The notes: generated by a model from the letters alone, not told the origin. 64,000 nt of DNA from Pseudomonas sp. UBA2684 (GCA_002354655.1 DELY01000044.1:245474-309473); one strand, 5' to 3'. Counted from the first letter of the stretch, positions 51,268 to 61,970 are shown. Program-made: numbers and translations.

Positions 51268-52449
51268 ATGAGCAATTTGCCCGGACTGAATTTCTTCCTT
51301 GGCGAAGACATCGACATGCTGCGTGATTCCGTCGCCAGCTTTGCCGCCAAGGAAATTGCCCCGCGCGCGCAAGACGCAGATCGCACCGACCAGTTCCCCA
51401 TGGACCTGTGGCGCAAGTTCGGCGATATGGGCCTGCTCGGCATGACCGTTCCCGAGCAGTACGGCGGCTCGGGCATGGGCTACCTGGCGCACATGATCGC
51501 CATGGAGGAAATCTCGCGCGCGGCGGGCGGCATCGGCCTGTCCTACGGTGCCCACTCCAACCTGTGCGTGAACCAGATCAACCGCAACGGCAGCGCCGCG
51601 CAGAAAGACAAGTTTCTGCCCAAACTGGTCAGCGGCGAACACATCGGCGCCCTGGCCATGAGCGAACCGAATGCCGGCTCCGATGTGGTGTCGATGAAGT
51701 TGCGTGCCGACAAACGCGGCGACCGCTACGTGCTCAACGGCACCAAGATGTGGATCACCAACGGCCCGGATTGCGACGTGCTGGTGGTTTACGCCAAGAC
51801 CGATCTGACCGCCGGCGCCAAGGGCATGACCGCGTTCATTCTTGAAAAAGGCACGCCAGGCTTCAGCTGTGCGCAGAAGCTCGACAAGCTCGGCATGCGT
51901 GGCTCACACACCGGCGAGTTGGTGTTTCAGGATGTCGAGGTGCCGGAAGAGAACGTACTCGGCGGCGTTGGCGAAGGCGTCAAGGTGCTGATGAGCGGCC
52001 TCGACTACGAGCGTGCGGTACTCAGCGGCGGGCCGCTGGGGCTGATGCAAGCGGCAATGGATGTGGTGATTCCCTACATCCACGACCGCAAGCAGTTCGG
52101 CCAGAGCATCGGCGAGTTCCAGCTGATCCAGGGCAAGGTCGCCGACATGTACACCACCCTGCAAGCCTGCCGCGCCTATCTTTACGCCGTCGGCAAGCAC
52201 CTCGACTCCCTGGGCACCGGTCACGCCCGCCAGGTCCGCAAGGACTGCGCCGGAGTGATTCTCTACACCGCAGAAAAAGCCACCTGGCTTGCCGGTGAGG
52301 CGATTCAGATCCTCGGCGGCAACGGCTATATCAACGACTACTCCCCCGGCCGCCTGTGGCGCGACGCCAAGCTCTACGAGATCGGTGCCGGCACCAGTGA
52401 AATCCGCCGCATGCTGATCGGCCGCGAGCTGTTCAACGAAACCAAATGA
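51268..52449 (+). CDS. liuA: Isovaleryl-CoA dehydrogenase
   Basis: The 393-residue acyl-CoA dehydrogenase has [17 protein letters not shown], the FAD-binding signature with GSDVVSMKL, and the C-terminal [19 protein letters not shown]. It converts isovaleryl-CoA to 3-methylcrotonyl-CoA with electron-transfer flavoprotein as acceptor. The assignment to leucine/isovalerate rests on the liuB-E genes that follow. GAGG lies upstream of the ATG. Confidence 0.93.
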   Translation: MSNLPGLNFFLGEDIDMLRDSVASFAAKEIAPRAQDADRTDQFPMDLWRKFGDMGLLGMTVPEQYGGSGMGYLAHMIAMEEISRAAGGIGLSYGAHSNLCVNQINRNGSAAQKDKFLPKLVSGEHIGALAMSEPNAGSDVVSMKLRADKRGDRYVLNGTKMWITNGPDCDVLVVYAKTDLTAGAKGMTAFILEKGTPGFSCAQKLDKLGMRGSHTGELVFQDVEVPEENVLGGVGEGVKVLMSGLDYERAVLSGGPLGLMQAAMDVVIPYIHDRKQFGQSIGEFQLIQGKVADMYTTLQACRAYLYAVGKHLDSLGTGHARQVRKDCAGVILYTAEKATWLAGEAIQILGGNGYINDYSPGRLWRDAKLYEIGAGTSEIRRMLIGRELFNETK

Positions 52450-52473
52450 TGGTTTCGCGCGCGCTGCGTATTT

Positions 52474-52555
52474 GTAGGGTGGACATGCCGCAGCGCGGCT
52501 TGTCCACCGGGGCACCCCTTTATTGGTGGACAAGGCTACGCCATGTCCACCCTAC
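52474..52555. repeat. REP-like nested inverted repeat between liuA and liuB
   Basis: GTAGGGTGGACATG at the left end is complemented by CATGTCCACCCTAC at the right. An inner pair, GGCTTGTCCACC and GGTGGACAAGGC, lies within. The outer and inner stems contain the same GTGGACA/TGTCCAC core. It fills the 120-bp liuA-liuB gap and is typical of Pseudomonas intergenic palindromes. Confidence 0.75.
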
Positions 52556-52569
52556 GCCTTGAGGTTCTC

Positions 52570-54177
52570 ATGGCCATTCTGCACACCCAGATCAACACCC
52601 GCTCAGCGGAGTTCGCCGCCAATAGTGCGGCGATGCTCGCTCAGGTCAACGACCTGCGCGCCCTGCTCGCCCGCGTTCACGAAGGTGGCGGCGCCAAGGC
52701 CCAGGAACGCCACACCTCGCGCGGCAAGCTGCTGCCGCGGGAACGGATCAACCGCCTGCTGGATATCGGCTCGCCCTTCCTTGAAATCGGCCAGCTGGCC
52801 GCCCACGAGGTGTATGGCGAAGAGGTGCCCGCCGCCGGCGTGGTCGCCGGTATCGGCCGGGTCGAGGGTGTGGAGTGCATGATCGTGGCCAACGACGCCA
52901 CGGTGAAAGGCGGCAGCTACTACCCGCTGACAGTGAAAAAACACCTGCGCGCGCAGACCATCGCCCAGCAGAATCGCCTGCCGTGCATCTACCTGGTGGA
53001 CTCCGGCGGTGCCAACCTGCCGCGTCAGGATGAGGTGTTCCCCGATCGCGAGCACTTCGGGCGGATCTTCTTCAACCAGGCCAATATGTCCGCCATGGGC
53101 ATCCCACAGATTGCCGTGGTGATGGGGTCCTGCACCGCTGGCGGGGCCTACGTGCCAGCCATGGCGGATGAAGCGATCATGGTGCGCAACCAGGCCACCA
53201 TCTTCCTCGCCGGCCCGCCGCTGGTAAAAGCCGCCACCGGCGAAGTGGTCAGCGCCGAAGACCTTGGCGGCGCCGATGTGCACTGCAAGACCAGCGGTGT
53301 GGCCGACCATTACGCCGACAACGACGAACACGCCCTGGCCCTGGCGCGCCGCTCAATTGCCAACCTCAACTGGCGCAAGCTCGGCGTGTTGAATAACCGT
53401 ACGCCGATCAATCCGCTGTACAGCTTTGATGAGCTGTACGGGGTGATCCCGGCAGATGCCAAGCAGCCCTTCGATGTGCGTGAAGTCATCGCCCGCATCG
53501 TCGATGGCAGCGTGTTCGATGAGTTCAAGGCGCTGTTCGGCACCACCCTGGTCTGCGGCTTTGCGCATATCCACGGCTATCCGGTAGCGATCCTCGCCAA
53601 TAACGGCATCCTGTTTGCCGAATCGGCGCAGAAAGGCGCGCACTTTATCGAACTGGCCTGCCAGCGCGGCATTCCGTTGCTGTTCCTGCAGAACATCACC
53701 GGCTTTATGGTCGGGCAGAAGTACGAAGCCGGTGGCATCGCCAAGCACGGTGCCAAGCTGGTCAACGCGGTGGCCTGCGCCAAGGTGCCGAAATTCACCG
53801 TGATCATCGGCGGCAGCTTCGGCGCCGGTAACTACGGCATGTGTGGCCGCGCCTACGACCCGCGCTTCCTGTGGATGTGGCCGAATGCACGGATCGGCGT
53901 AATGGGTGCCGAACAGGCCGCCGGCGTGCTGGTGCAGGTCAAACACGAACAGGCTGCCCGCGCCGGGCAGAACTTTTCCGCCGAAGATGAAGCCAAGCTC
54001 AAGCAGCCGATCCTCGAACAGTACGAGCGCCAGGGTCACCCCTACTACTCCAGCGCCCGCCTGTGGGACGACGGCGTTATCGACCCGGCGCAAACCCGCG
54101 ACATCTTGGGCCTGGCGTTGTCCGCCAGCCTTAACGCGCCGATTGAGCCGACCACCTTTGGCGTGTTCCGCATGTAA
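52570..54177 (+). CDS. liuB: Methylcrotonyl-CoA carboxylase, carboxyltransferase (beta) subunit
   Basis: The 535-residue carboxyltransferase has [33 protein letters not shown] and [19 protein letters not shown]. It transfers carboxyl from biotin to 3-methylcrotonyl-CoA, giving 3-methylglutaconyl-CoA with LiuD. The start at 52570 is preferred to 52543 because GAGG lies 5-6 nt upstream and the first nine codons come from the repeat. Confidence 0.95.
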   Translation: MAILHTQINTRSAEFAANSAAMLAQVNDLRALLARVHEGGGAKAQERHTSRGKLLPRERINRLLDIGSPFLEIGQLAAHEVYGEEVPAAGVVAGIGRVEGVECMIVANDATVKGGSYYPLTVKKHLRAQTIAQQNRLPCIYLVDSGGANLPRQDEVFPDREHFGRIFFNQANMSAMGIPQIAVVMGSCTAGGAYVPAMADEAIMVRNQATIFLAGPPLVKAATGEVVSAEDLGGADVHCKTSGVADHYADNDEHALALARRSIANLNWRKLGVLNNRTPINPLYSFDELYGVIPADAKQPFDVREVIARIVDGSVFDEFKALFGTTLVCGFAHIHGYPVAILANNGILFAESAQKGAHFIELACQRGIPLLFLQNITGFMVGQKYEAGGIAKHGAKLVNAVACAKVPKFTVIIGGSFGAGNYGMCGRAYDPRFLWMWPNARIGVMGAEQAAGVLVQVKHEQAARAGQNFSAEDEAKLKQPILEQYERQGHPYYSSARLWDDGVIDPAQTRDILGLALSASLNAPIEPTTFGVFRM

Positions 54178-54213
54178 GGCAGCGCCCTGCCCCGGATTCT
54201 AGAGCGACAGACC

Positions 54214-55014
54214 ATGACCGACTTCAACACCCTAGAACTGCAAACAGACCCACGCGGCTTTGCCACGCTCTGGCTCAACCGCGCGGACAAGAACAACGCC
54301 TTTAACGCCGAGATGATCCGCGAGCTGATTCTCGCCCTCGACGCGGTGATGGCCGACAAAAGCCTGCGCTTCCTGCTGCTGCGCGGCCGTGGCAAGCACT
54401 TCTCCGCCGGCGCGGACCTAGCCTGGATGCAGCACGCGGCGACCCTGGACTACACCGCCAACCTGGCCGATTCGCGCGAACTGGCCGAGCTGATGCACAA
54501 CCTGTATCAACTGAAGATTCCCACCCTGGCCGTGGTGCAAGGCGCGGCCTTTGGTGGGGCGCTGGGTTTGATCAGCTGCTGCGATATGGCCATCGGCACC
54601 GTTGATGCCCAGCTGTGCTTGTCCGAAGTGCGCATCGGTCTGGCACCGGCGGTGATCAGCCCCTTTGTTGTACAGGCCATCGGCGAACGCGCTGCACGGC
54701 GCTATGCCCTGACCGCCGAGCGTTTCAGCGGCCAGCGCGCTCAGGAACTGGGGCTGTTTGCCGAATGCTACCCGGCAGACCAGCTCGATGAGGCAGTAAA
54801 CACCTGGATCGATAACCTGCTGCTCAACAGCCCGCAAGCCATGCTGGCGAGCAAGGATCTGCTGCGCGAAGTCGGCAGCGGCGTGCTGACCCCGGCGCTG
54901 CGCCGCTACACGGAAAACGCTATCGCCCGTATCCGCGTCAGCCCCGAAGGTCAGGAAGGTCTGCGTGCCTTTCTGGATAAACGCAAACCCGCATGGCAGG
55001 AGCCACAAGCATGA
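54214..55014 (+). CDS. liuC: Methylglutaconyl-CoA hydratase
   Basis: The 266-residue crotonase-fold protein has GRGKHFSAGADLAWMQ and GAAFGGALGLISCCD. It hydrates 3-methylglutaconyl-CoA to HMG-CoA. It follows liuB by 36 bp and its stop overlaps the liuD ATG as ATGA, so translation is coupled. Confidence 0.94.
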   Translation: MTDFNTLELQTDPRGFATLWLNRADKNNAFNAEMIRELILALDAVMADKSLRFLLLRGRGKHFSAGADLAWMQHAATLDYTANLADSRELAELMHNLYQLKIPTLAVVQGAAFGGALGLISCCDMAIGTVDAQLCLSEVRIGLAPAVISPFVVQAIGERAARRYALTAERFSGQRAQELGLFAECYPADQLDEAVNTWIDNLLLNSPQAMLASKDLLREVGSGVLTPALRRYTENAIARIRVSPEGQEGLRAFLDKRKPAWQEPQA

Positions 55015-56972
55015 GCCTCAAGCCTATCGATACCCTGCTGGTGGCCAACCGTGGCGAAATCGCCTGCCGAGTGATGCGCACGGCCAAGGCCATGGGCATC
55101 CAGACCGTGGCGGTGCACAGCGCCATCGACGCCAACGCCCGCCATGTGCGCGAGGCCGATCAGGCGGTCAATCTGGGCGGTGCCAAACCGGCCGACAGCT
55201 ACCTGCTGGTGGACAAGCTGATTGCCGCAGCCAAGGCCAGCGGTGCCCAGGCCATTCACCCCGGTTATGGCTTTCTCTCGGAAAACGCCGGCTTTGCCCG
55301 CGCCATCGAAGCCGCGGGCCTGATCTTCCTCGGCCCGCCCGCCAGCGCCATTGACGCCATGGGCAGCAAGTCCGCCGCCAAGGCGCTGATGGAAACCGCT
55401 GGCGTGCCACTGGTGCCGGGTTATCACGGCGCAGCGCAGGATATGCAAACCTTCCGCACGGCCTCGAACGCAATCGGCTACCCGGTGCTGCTCAAGGCCG
55501 CGGCCGGCGGCGGTGGCAAGGGCATGAAGGTGGTAGAGCGCGAAAGCGAACTGGCCGAAGCCCTGGCCAGCGCCCAGCGCGAGGCGCAGTCGTCGTTCGG
55601 CGACTCGCGCATGCTGGTGGAAAAATACGTACTCAAGCCGCGCCATGTGGAAATCCAGGTGTTTGCCGACCAGCACGGCAACTGCCTGTACCTGAATGAG
55701 CGCGACTGCTCGATCCAGCGTCGCCATCAGAAGGTGGTCGAAGAAGCCCCGGCTCCAGGGCTGTCAGCGGAGCTGCGTCGCGCCATGGGCGAGGCGGCGG
55801 TCAAGGCGGCGCAAGCCATCGGTTATGTCGGGGCCGGCACCGTGGAATTTCTCCTGGATGAGCGCGGCGACTTCTTCTTTATGGAGATGAACACGCGCCT
55901 GCAGGTGGAGCACCCGGTAACCGAGCTGATTACCGGCCTGGATCTGGTGGCCTGGCAGATTCGCGTGGCCCGTGGCGAGCCTCTGCCGCTGACCCAGGAA
56001 CAGGTGCCGCTAATCGGCCACGCCATCGAGGTGCGCCTGTATGCGGAAGATCCCGATAACGACTTTCTCCCCGCCACCGGCACGCTAAAGCTGTACCGCG
56101 AAGCCGCGCCTGGCCAAGGCCGCCGGGTAGACAGCGGCGTCAGTGAAGGCGATGAAGTCTCGCCCTTCTATGACCCGATGCTCGGCAAACTGATCGCCTG
56201 GGGCGAAAACCGCGAAGAGGCGCGCTTGCGCCTGCTGGCCATGCTCAAGGAAACCTGCGTAGGCGGGGTTCGCACCAATCTGGCGTTTCTCACCCGCGTG
56301 CTGGCCCATCCAGCCTTTGCCGCTGCGCAGCTGGATACCGGCTTTATTCCGCGTCACGAAGCACAGTTGCTGCCGCCGGTGAGCGAGCTGCCGGCCGAAT
56401 TCTGGCAATTGGCCGCCGAGTCCTTTGTGCAGAGCGCCGCGCCGCTGCAACGCCTCGACGATGCGCATTCCCCCTGGAGCAACCACAACGGCCTGCGTTT
56501 AGGGCTGCCGGCGGAAACCGATCTGCACCTAAGCTGCCAGAACGAGCGCCAGGTGGTACGTCTGCGCCATGCCTCGGCGTCCAACGTACAACTGCAAGGC
56601 GAAGTCCTGCAGGTGGAGCGCGACGGCCTGCGTCAGCAGCATCAGGCGATTCGCCGCGGCGACAATCTCTATCTGCACTATGCCGGTGAGTTGCGCAGCA
56701 TCCAGCGTGTCGACCCGATTGCCGAAGTCGAAGCCAGCCATCAGCACCACGGCGGCCTCACCGCCCCCATGAACGGCAGTATCGTACGGGTACTGGTCGA
56801 GGCCGGCCAGCAGGTCGAAGCCGGCACCGCCCTGGTGGTGCTGGAAGCGATGAAGATGGAGCACAGCATCCGCGCAACCCATGCCGGCACCGTCAAGGCG
56901 CTGTATTGCAGCGAGGGCGAGATGGTCAGCGAAGGTGCGGTGCTGGTGGAGCTCGACGAAGCCAACGCATAA
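55011..56972 (+). CDS. liuD: Methylcrotonyl-CoA carboxylase, biotin-containing (alpha) subunit
   Basis: The 653-residue protein has a biotin carboxylase N-half (LLVANRGEIACRVMRTA, IHPGYGFLSENAGF, AAAGGGGKGMKVV, FFFMEMNTRLQVEHPVTE). At the C-terminus the biotin-carrier site EAMKMEHS lies near residue 620, with Lys as biotin target. It forms a complex with LiuB. The ATG at 55011 overlaps the liuC stop, with AGGAG upstream. Confidence 0.95.
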   Translation: MSLKPIDTLLVANRGEIACRVMRTAKAMGIQTVAVHSAIDANARHVREADQAVNLGGAKPADSYLLVDKLIAAAKASGAQAIHPGYGFLSENAGFARAIEAAGLIFLGPPASAIDAMGSKSAAKALMETAGVPLVPGYHGAAQDMQTFRTASNAIGYPVLLKAAAGGGGKGMKVVERESELAEALASAQREAQSSFGDSRMLVEKYVLKPRHVEIQVFADQHGNCLYLNERDCSIQRRHQKVVEEAPAPGLSAELRRAMGEAAVKAAQAIGYVGAGTVEFLLDERGDFFFMEMNTRLQVEHPVTELITGLDLVAWQIRVARGEPLPLTQEQVPLIGHAIEVRLYAEDPDNDFLPATGTLKLYREAAPGQGRRVDSGVSEGDEVSPFYDPMLGKLIAWGENREEARLRLLAMLKETCVGGVRTNLAFLTRVLAHPAFAAAQLDTGFIPRHEAQLLPPVSELPAEFWQLAAESFVQSAAPLQRLDDAHSPWSNHNGLRLGLPAETDLHLSCQNERQVVRLRHASASNVQLQGEVLQVERDGLRQQHQAIRRGDNLYLHYAGELRSIQRVDPIAEVEASHQHHGGLTAPMNGSIVRVLVEAGQQVEAGTALVVLEAMKMEHSIRATHAGTVKALYCSEGEMVSEGAVLVELDEANA

Positions 56973-56979
56973 ACGCATA

Positions 56980-57040
56980 TGTGGGAGGGGCTTTAGCCGC
57001 GACGAATGAGAAAAATCTCGCGGCTAAAGCCCCTCCCACA
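56980..57040. repeat. REP-like hairpin with 23-bp perfect arms
   Basis: Arms 56980-57002 and 57018-57040 are perfect complements (cores TGTGGGAGGGGC and GCCCCTCCCACA, through GCTTTAGCCGCGA). The 15-nt interval includes AAAAAT. It lies between liuD and liuE. It is a typical Pseudomonas REP-type unit that can stabilise the liuD end or reduce read-through. Confidence 0.85.
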
Positions 57041-57083
57041 GGTAGTCAGTGCGATACCCATCGAGATAAATAACGAGGCAACC

Positions 57084-58004
57084 ATGAACCTACCCAAACA
57101 AGTCCGCCTGGTCGAAGTCGGCCCGCGCGACGGTTTGCAGAACGAGCAACAGCCGATCAGCGTGGCCGACAAGGTGCGCCTGGTCGATGACCTGTCCGCC
57201 GCTGGCCTGGGCTATATCGAAGTGGGCAGCTTTGTTTCGCCCAAGTGGGTGCCGCAGATGGCCGGCAGCGCCGAGGTGTTTGCGCAGATCCAGCAACTGC
57301 CAGGCGTTACCTACGCGGCGCTCGCGCCCAACCTGAAGGGGTTTGAGGCCGCGCTGGCCGCCGGGGTCAAGGAAGTCGCGGTGTTTGCCGCCGCCAGCGA
57401 GGCGTTCTCGCAGAAGAACATCAACTGCTCGATCAGCGAAAGCCTTGAGCGTTTCGTGCCGCTGATGGACGCCGCCAAGCAGCACGGCGTGCGCGTGCGT
57501 GGTTACGTGTCCTGCGTGCTCGGCTGCCCCTACGAAGGCAACGTGCCGCCCGAGCAGGTCGCCAGCGTCGCCCGCGAGCTGTTCGCCATGGGCTGCTACG
57601 AAGTCTCGCTGGGCGACACCATCGGCAGCGGCACCGCCGGCGACACCCGCCGTCTGATCGAAGTGGTTGGCCGCGATATCCCTAGAGGCAAATTGGCCGG
57701 GCACTTTCATGACACCTACGGCCAGGCCCTGGCCAACATCTACGCCAGCCTGCTCGAAGGCATCAGCGTGTTCGACAGCTCGGTCGCCGGCCTGGGCGGC
57801 TGCCCCTACGCCAAAGGCGCCACCGGCAATGTCGCCACCGAAGATGTGCTGTACCTGCTCAGTGGCCTGGGCATCGCCACCGGCATCGACATGGACAAAT
57901 TGATCGCCGCCGGCACACAGATCAGCAGCGTACTAAACCGGGAAACCGGTTCACGCGTTGCGCGGGCACTCAACAACCAGCAGAGCAAAACGCTAACCGC
58001 CTAA
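57084..58004 (+). CDS. liuE: Hydroxymethylglutaryl-CoA lyase
   Basis: The 306-residue TIM-barrel lyase has EVGPRDGLQNE, HFHDTYGQALANI for the metal site, and SVAGLGGCPYAKGATGN with the active-site Cys. It splits HMG-CoA to acetoacetate and acetyl-CoA. The ATG at 57084 has ACGAGG upstream and the first 26 upstream codons are repeat sequence. Acetoacetate feeds the CoA-transferase that follows. Confidence 0.94.
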   Translation: MNLPKQVRLVEVGPRDGLQNEQQPISVADKVRLVDDLSAAGLGYIEVGSFVSPKWVPQMAGSAEVFAQIQQLPGVTYAALAPNLKGFEAALAAGVKEVAVFAAASEAFSQKNINCSISESLERFVPLMDAAKQHGVRVRGYVSCVLGCPYEGNVPPEQVASVARELFAMGCYEVSLGDTIGSGTAGDTRRLIEVVGRDIPRGKLAGHFHDTYGQALANIYASLLEGISVFDSSVAGLGGCPYAKGATGNVATEDVLYLLSGLGIATGIDMDKLIAAGTQISSVLNRETGSRVARALNNQQSKTLTA

Positions 58005-58028
58005 AAACGCGATGAGGAGTTGCACAAC

Positions 58029-58727
58029 ATGAACAAGATCTACCCCAACGCCCATCACGCCCTCGAAGGGCTGGTGGAAGACGGTATGACCCTGGCCGTC
58101 GGCGGCTTCGGTCTATGCGGGATTCCCGAAGCCTTGATCGCGGCCCTGCGCGACAGCGGCAAGCGCGAACTGACAGTCATCAGCAACAACGCTGGCGTCG
58201 ATGGCTTCGGCCTCGGCCAACTGCTGGAGACCCGGCAGATTCGCAAGATGATTTCTTCCTATGTCGGCGAGAACAAGGAGTTCGAGCGCCAATACCTGGC
58301 GGGCGAGCTGGAACTGGAGTTCACCCCACAGGGCACCCTGGCTGAAAAGCTGCGCGCCGGCGGTGCTGGCATTCCTGCCTTCTTCACCAAAACCGGTTAC
58401 GGCACCCTGGTCGCCGAAGGCAAGGAGACCCGTCAGTTCAATGGCGAATGGTTCGTCATGGAACACGCGCTGACGGCCGACGTGGCCCTGGTCAAGGCCT
58501 GGAAGGCGGATAAGTCCGGCAACCTGGTGTTCAACAAGACCGCACGCAACTTCAACCCATTGGCCGCCACGGCCGGCAAAATCTGTGTGGTCGAGGTCGA
58601 GGAAATCGTCGAGATCGGCGAATTGGACGCGGACCAGATCCACCTGCCAGGCGTATACGTGCAACGCCTGGTGCTCAACAGCAGCCCGGAAAAACGTATC
58701 GAACAACGAACCCTGCGGAGCGTTTGA
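58029..58727 (+). CDS. 3-oxoacid CoA-transferase subunit A
   Basis: The 232-residue subunit has [16 protein letters not shown] and [17 protein letters not shown], as in succinyl-CoA:acetoacetate transferase A subunits. It activates acetoacetate to acetoacetyl-CoA. GAGGAG lies 9 nt before the ATG at 58029; a TTG at 58020 is less likely. Its stop is 2 bp before subunit B. Confidence 0.93.
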   Translation: MNKIYPNAHHALEGLVEDGMTLAVGGFGLCGIPEALIAALRDSGKRELTVISNNAGVDGFGLGQLLETRQIRKMISSYVGENKEFERQYLAGELELEFTPQGTLAEKLRAGGAGIPAFFTKTGYGTLVAEGKETRQFNGEWFVMEHALTADVALVKAWKADKSGNLVFNKTARNFNPLAATAGKICVVEVEEIVEIGELDADQIHLPGVYVQRLVLNSSPEKRIEQRTLRSV

Positions 58728-58729
58728 TC

Positions 58730-59362
58730 ATGGCTTGGACACGCGAACAAATGGCACAACGCGCCGCACAGGAGCTGCGCGACGGTTTCTATGTGAACCT
58801 CGGTATCGGCCTGCCGACCCTGGTGGCGAATTACATTCCCGCGGGCATGGACGTCTGGCTGCAAAGCGAGAACGGCCTGCTCGGCATCGGTCCCTTCCCC
58901 GACGAACACAACGTCGACCCTGACCTGATCAACGCGGGCAAGCAGACCATCACCACCTTGCCCGGCAGCGCGTTCTTCAACAGCGCCGAATCCTTCGCGA
59001 TGATCCGTGGCGGCCATATCAACCTGTCGATCCTCGGCGCCATGCAGGTGTCGGAGCAAGGCGATCTGGCCAACTGGATGATCCCCGGCAAGATGGTCAA
59101 GGGCATGGGCGGCGCCATGGACCTGGTCGCAGGCGTCAAGCGCGTGGTGGTGCTGATGGAGCACTGCGCCAAAGGCGGCGCACACAAGATTCTCGCACGC
59201 TGCGACTTACCACTGACCGGCGTGGGCGTGGTCGACCGGCTCATCACTGATCTGGCCGTACTCGATGTAACCGAGCAAGGCCTGCGTCTGGTCGAACTTG
59301 CCGAAGGAGTCAGCCTCGACGAACTGAGCGCCGCCACCGGCTGCCAGGTACTTGTCGACTGA
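58730..59362 (+). CDS. 3-oxoacid CoA-transferase subunit B
   Basis: The 210-residue subunit has the catalytic Glu in [11 protein letters not shown] near residue 43 and [16 protein letters not shown]. It pairs with subunit A. The ATG at 58730 has GGAG 9 nt upstream. It makes acetoacetyl-CoA for the thiolase downstream. Confidence 0.93.
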   Translation: MAWTREQMAQRAAQELRDGFYVNLGIGLPTLVANYIPAGMDVWLQSENGLLGIGPFPDEHNVDPDLINAGKQTITTLPGSAFFNSAESFAMIRGGHINLSILGAMQVSEQGDLANWMIPGKMVKGMGGAMDLVAGVKRVVVLMEHCAKGGAHKILARCDLPLTGVGVVDRLITDLAVLDVTEQGLRLVELAEGVSLDELSAATGCQVLVD

Positions 59363-59402
59363 AACCCAACTAGGCGATAGCCCAGCGTTGCATCAGCAGA
59401 TT

Positions 59403-59417
59403 GGCGGCTCGGCCGCC
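59403..59417. promoter_or_regulatory. Small GC hairpin before the thiolase gene
   Basis: GGCGGC-TCG-GCCGCC lies in the 138-bp gap between CoA-transferase B and thiolase. It may reduce or stabilise mRNA locally. Nothing else is seen in this gap. Confidence 0.3.
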
Positions 59418-59500
59418 GAACTGGCGAGAGTTATGCCGCCTGGCAACACGTGGTCCACCTCGAAGAGGCACCGCGCCACGTTTTTTATTCGGAGTTAAAC

Positions 59501-60679
59501 ATGCAAGACGTCGTCATCGTAGCCGCAACCCGTACCGCCATTGGCGCCTTCCAGGGCAGCTTGGCGAATGTCAGCGCCGTCGAGCTGGGCAGCACCGTCA
59601 TCCGCGCTCTGCTCCAGCAAACCAGCCTGGACCCAGCCAGCGTCGATGAAGTGATTCTCGGCCAGGTACTCACTGCCGGCTGTGGACAGAACCCCGCGCG
59701 CCAGTCCGCAATCAACGCCGGTTTGCCACACAGCGTGCCTGCGCTGACCGTCAACAAACTCTGCGGCTCAGGCCTGAAAACCGTGAGCATGGCCGCGCAG
59801 GCGATTCGCTGCGGCGACGCCGAGGTGATCATCGCCGGCGGCATGGAAAGCATGAGTCTAGCGCCCTACGTCCTGGCCAAGGCCCGCACCGGCCTGCGCA
59901 TGGGCCATGCGCAACTGGCCGACTCGCTGCTGCAGGACGGCCTGATAGATGCCTTCAACGACTACCACATGGGTATCACGGCGGAAAATCTGGCCGAATG
60001 CTACAGCCTGACCCGCGAAGAACAGGACCATTACGCCGCACGCTCACAGCGCCTGGCCTGCGCCGCAATTGAAGCCGGGCGTTTCAACAACGAAATTACC
60101 CCGGTGACGATTTCTCAGCGCAAAGGCGAACCCCTGCTGTTCGCCACGGATGAGCAACCACGCGCGGAAACATCCGTTGAATCGCTGGCCAAGCTCAAGC
60201 CTGCGTTCAAGAAAGATGGCAGTGTCACCGCCGGCAACGCCTCAACCCTCAATGACGGCGCCGCCGCCGTACTGTTGATGAGCGCAGCCAAGGCCAAGGC
60301 GCTCGGCTTGCCCGTACTGGCCACTATTCAAGCCTACGCCAGCGTCGGCGTAGACCCGCAGATCATGGGTATCGGCCCGGTATCGGCGAGTAAGAAATGC
60401 CTGGAGAAAGCCGGCTGGAATCTCGCCGACCTCGACCTGATCGAAGCCAACGAAGCCTTCGCCGCACAAGCCCTATCGGTAGGCAAAGAACTGGGTTGGG
60501 ATATCGACAAGGTCAACGTCAACGGCGGCGCCATTGCCCTCGGCCATCCGATTGGCGCATCCGGTTGTCGGGTCCTGGTCAGCTTGCTCCACGAGATGAT
60601 TCGCCGGGATGCCAAAAAAGGTCTGGCTACCTTGTGTATCGGTGGCGGCCAAGGAGTGGCACTGGCACTAACCCGTTAA
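59501..60679 (+). CDS. Acetyl-CoA C-acetyltransferase (thiolase)
   Basis: The 392-residue thiolase has active-site Cys in [11 protein letters not shown] near residue 88, GGMESMS, and the C-terminal [11 protein letters not shown] with the second catalytic Cys/His. It splits acetoacetyl-CoA into two acetyl-CoA. GGAG lies 6 nt upstream of the ATG. It completes conversion of HMG-CoA products to central metabolism. Confidence 0.94.
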   Translation: MQDVVIVAATRTAIGAFQGSLANVSAVELGSTVIRALLQQTSLDPASVDEVILGQVLTAGCGQNPARQSAINAGLPHSVPALTVNKLCGSGLKTVSMAAQAIRCGDAEVIIAGGMESMSLAPYVLAKARTGLRMGHAQLADSLLQDGLIDAFNDYHMGITAENLAECYSLTREEQDHYAARSQRLACAAIEAGRFNNEITPVTISQRKGEPLLFATDEQPRAETSVESLAKLKPAFKKDGSVTAGNASTLNDGAAAVLLMSAAKAKALGLPVLATIQAYASVGVDPQIMGIGPVSASKKCLEKAGWNLADLDLIEANEAFAAQALSVGKELGWDIDKVNVNGGAIALGHPIGASGCRVLVSLLHEMIRRDAKKGLATLCIGGGQGVALALTR

Positions 60680-60688
60680 CCCCTAGGA

Positions 60689-60725
60689 CTCCAGCCAGAA
60701 AAGCGCTCCGCGTAGCAGGCTGGAG
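60689..60725. terminator. Hairpin after the thiolase gene
   Basis: CTCCAGCC and GGCTGGAG form an 8-bp stem around a 21-nt interval just past the stop. No T-tract follows; it may be a weak terminator or stabiliser. Confidence 0.35.
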
Positions 60726-60757
60726 GCCCCTCGAACTAGTACTCAGTGGATATTTTC

Positions 60758-61417
60758 ATGTCATTAAGCTCCTCGACTACACCTGCAAAGAGGACAAAGG
60801 CGAATAGTGGCCTTGCCTCCTCGCATGAACAGGTAAGGGAGATCGCCCTGACACTTTTTGCCGAAAACGGATTTCAGAATGTCAGCCTGCGCAAACTAGC
60901 GGAAACAGTAGGGGTACAACCCGGTTCGTTGTACAACCACATTGAAAGCAAAAACGATCTGCTGTTCGAACTGATAGATGAACATGAAACCGACTTGCTT
61001 GATGCGCTTGAAACGGGAACGCCCCGCAATGGCGGTGCGCAGGAAAGACTTTTTGCTTATATTCGCGCACATTTGGATTTCAACATTCAACATCAGCAAC
61101 GCTTTTCACTTACACACTTCGAGTTTCGAAATCTAACCACTGGCCAGAAAAAAACAATTGAAATACTCCGCAACAAGCAAGTAAGCGTTCTCAACGAAAT
61201 AATTCAACAAGGGGTTCAGAAGAAACTATTCAAATCTATGCCACACCAAATCGGCACAGCCATCATTGTGGCTATGCTAGGCGAAGCGTCCAATACAAAA
61301 CATGTAAACAACGGCACAGCATCCCAGTGCACGACAGCTTTACTGCAAAACATGATCCTTAATTTATTATCCCCAGCAAGCCCGGCCACGCCGCATAGCG
61401 TCATATCACCCACTTAA
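60758..61417 (+). CDS. TetR-family transcriptional regulator
   Basis: The 219-residue protein has HTH LRKLAETVGVQPGSLYNHIE at about residues 45-65 and a helical C-terminal half. Codon use becomes more AT-rich toward the end. The ATG at 60758 was chosen; a GTG at 60746 is possible. It may control the preceding thiolase/CoA-transferase genes or an acyl-CoA response. Confidence 0.88.
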   Translation: MSLSSSTTPAKRTKANSGLASSHEQVREIALTLFAENGFQNVSLRKLAETVGVQPGSLYNHIESKNDLLFELIDEHETDLLDALETGTPRNGGAQERLFAYIRAHLDFNIQHQQRFSLTHFEFRNLTTGQKKTIEILRNKQVSVLNEIIQQGVQKKLFKSMPHQIGTAIIVAMLGEASNTKHVNNGTASQCTTALLQNMILNLLSPASPATPHSVISPT

Positions 61418-61475
61418 TACCACGGCAAAATACCCGATACTCGTGCAGGTAACCTGATCGACAGTGAGAAACCAG

Positions 61476-61700
61476 ATGACAAACCAAGATGCAATTCTTG
61501 CCCTGCTCCTAGCCGCTAAAATCCACGGCACCCCCAAAGCCGTAAAGAACACAGCCAAGCGCTGTGCAAAATTGTTACCCAGAAGCAAGCGCAATTTCAT
61601 GTTCACTGTAGCGGAGAGTCCACGCCCATTAGAGATGATCGTCTATATAGGAGAAAACCTGGATCGTGCTTACAAAGGAAAGCCCGTATTCATAAATTAA
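61476..61700 (+). CDS. Small hypothetical protein (74 residues)
   Basis: MTNQDAILALLLAAKIHGTP starts a basic, soluble, AT-richer small protein without motif I recognise. GAGAA lies just upstream of the ATG at 61476. It lies between TetR and the integrase/IS debris, at the start of lower-GC DNA, so it may be island cargo. Confidence 0.55.
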   Translation: MTNQDAILALLLAAKIHGTPKAVKNTAKRCAKLLPRSKRNFMFTVAESPRPLEMIVYIGENLDRAYKGKPVFIN

Positions 61701-61970
61701 AATTTATACATAAATGTGAAATCACTTATTTCCAGGCAATCTATATCAAGCCAAGTCATCGTGAGTGACCGCATTTAGCGGCCACGACAGCAGCAGTCCG
61801 TGAACAAATGAATGGCCAACCTGCATATAACCGACAGCGCACACTCCACATGCCACGCAATCCGACAAGCGGCAACGCCCAGCACTTGATATGCGAACAA
61901 ACAAGGATATATTGAGCTTAAGAAGCTAGCTGTTAATCAAAAATAAAAACCACAAAAAGTGGAGCATGAC

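Noticed and set aside
52543-52569. Upstream ATG giving nine extra residues to LiuB
   Set aside because: These codons fall in the REP-like repeat; the ATG at 52570 has GAGG at proper spacing.
57006-57083. Upstream ATG for the HMG-CoA lyase
   Set aside because: It lies in the hairpin repeat, and homology begins at 57084.
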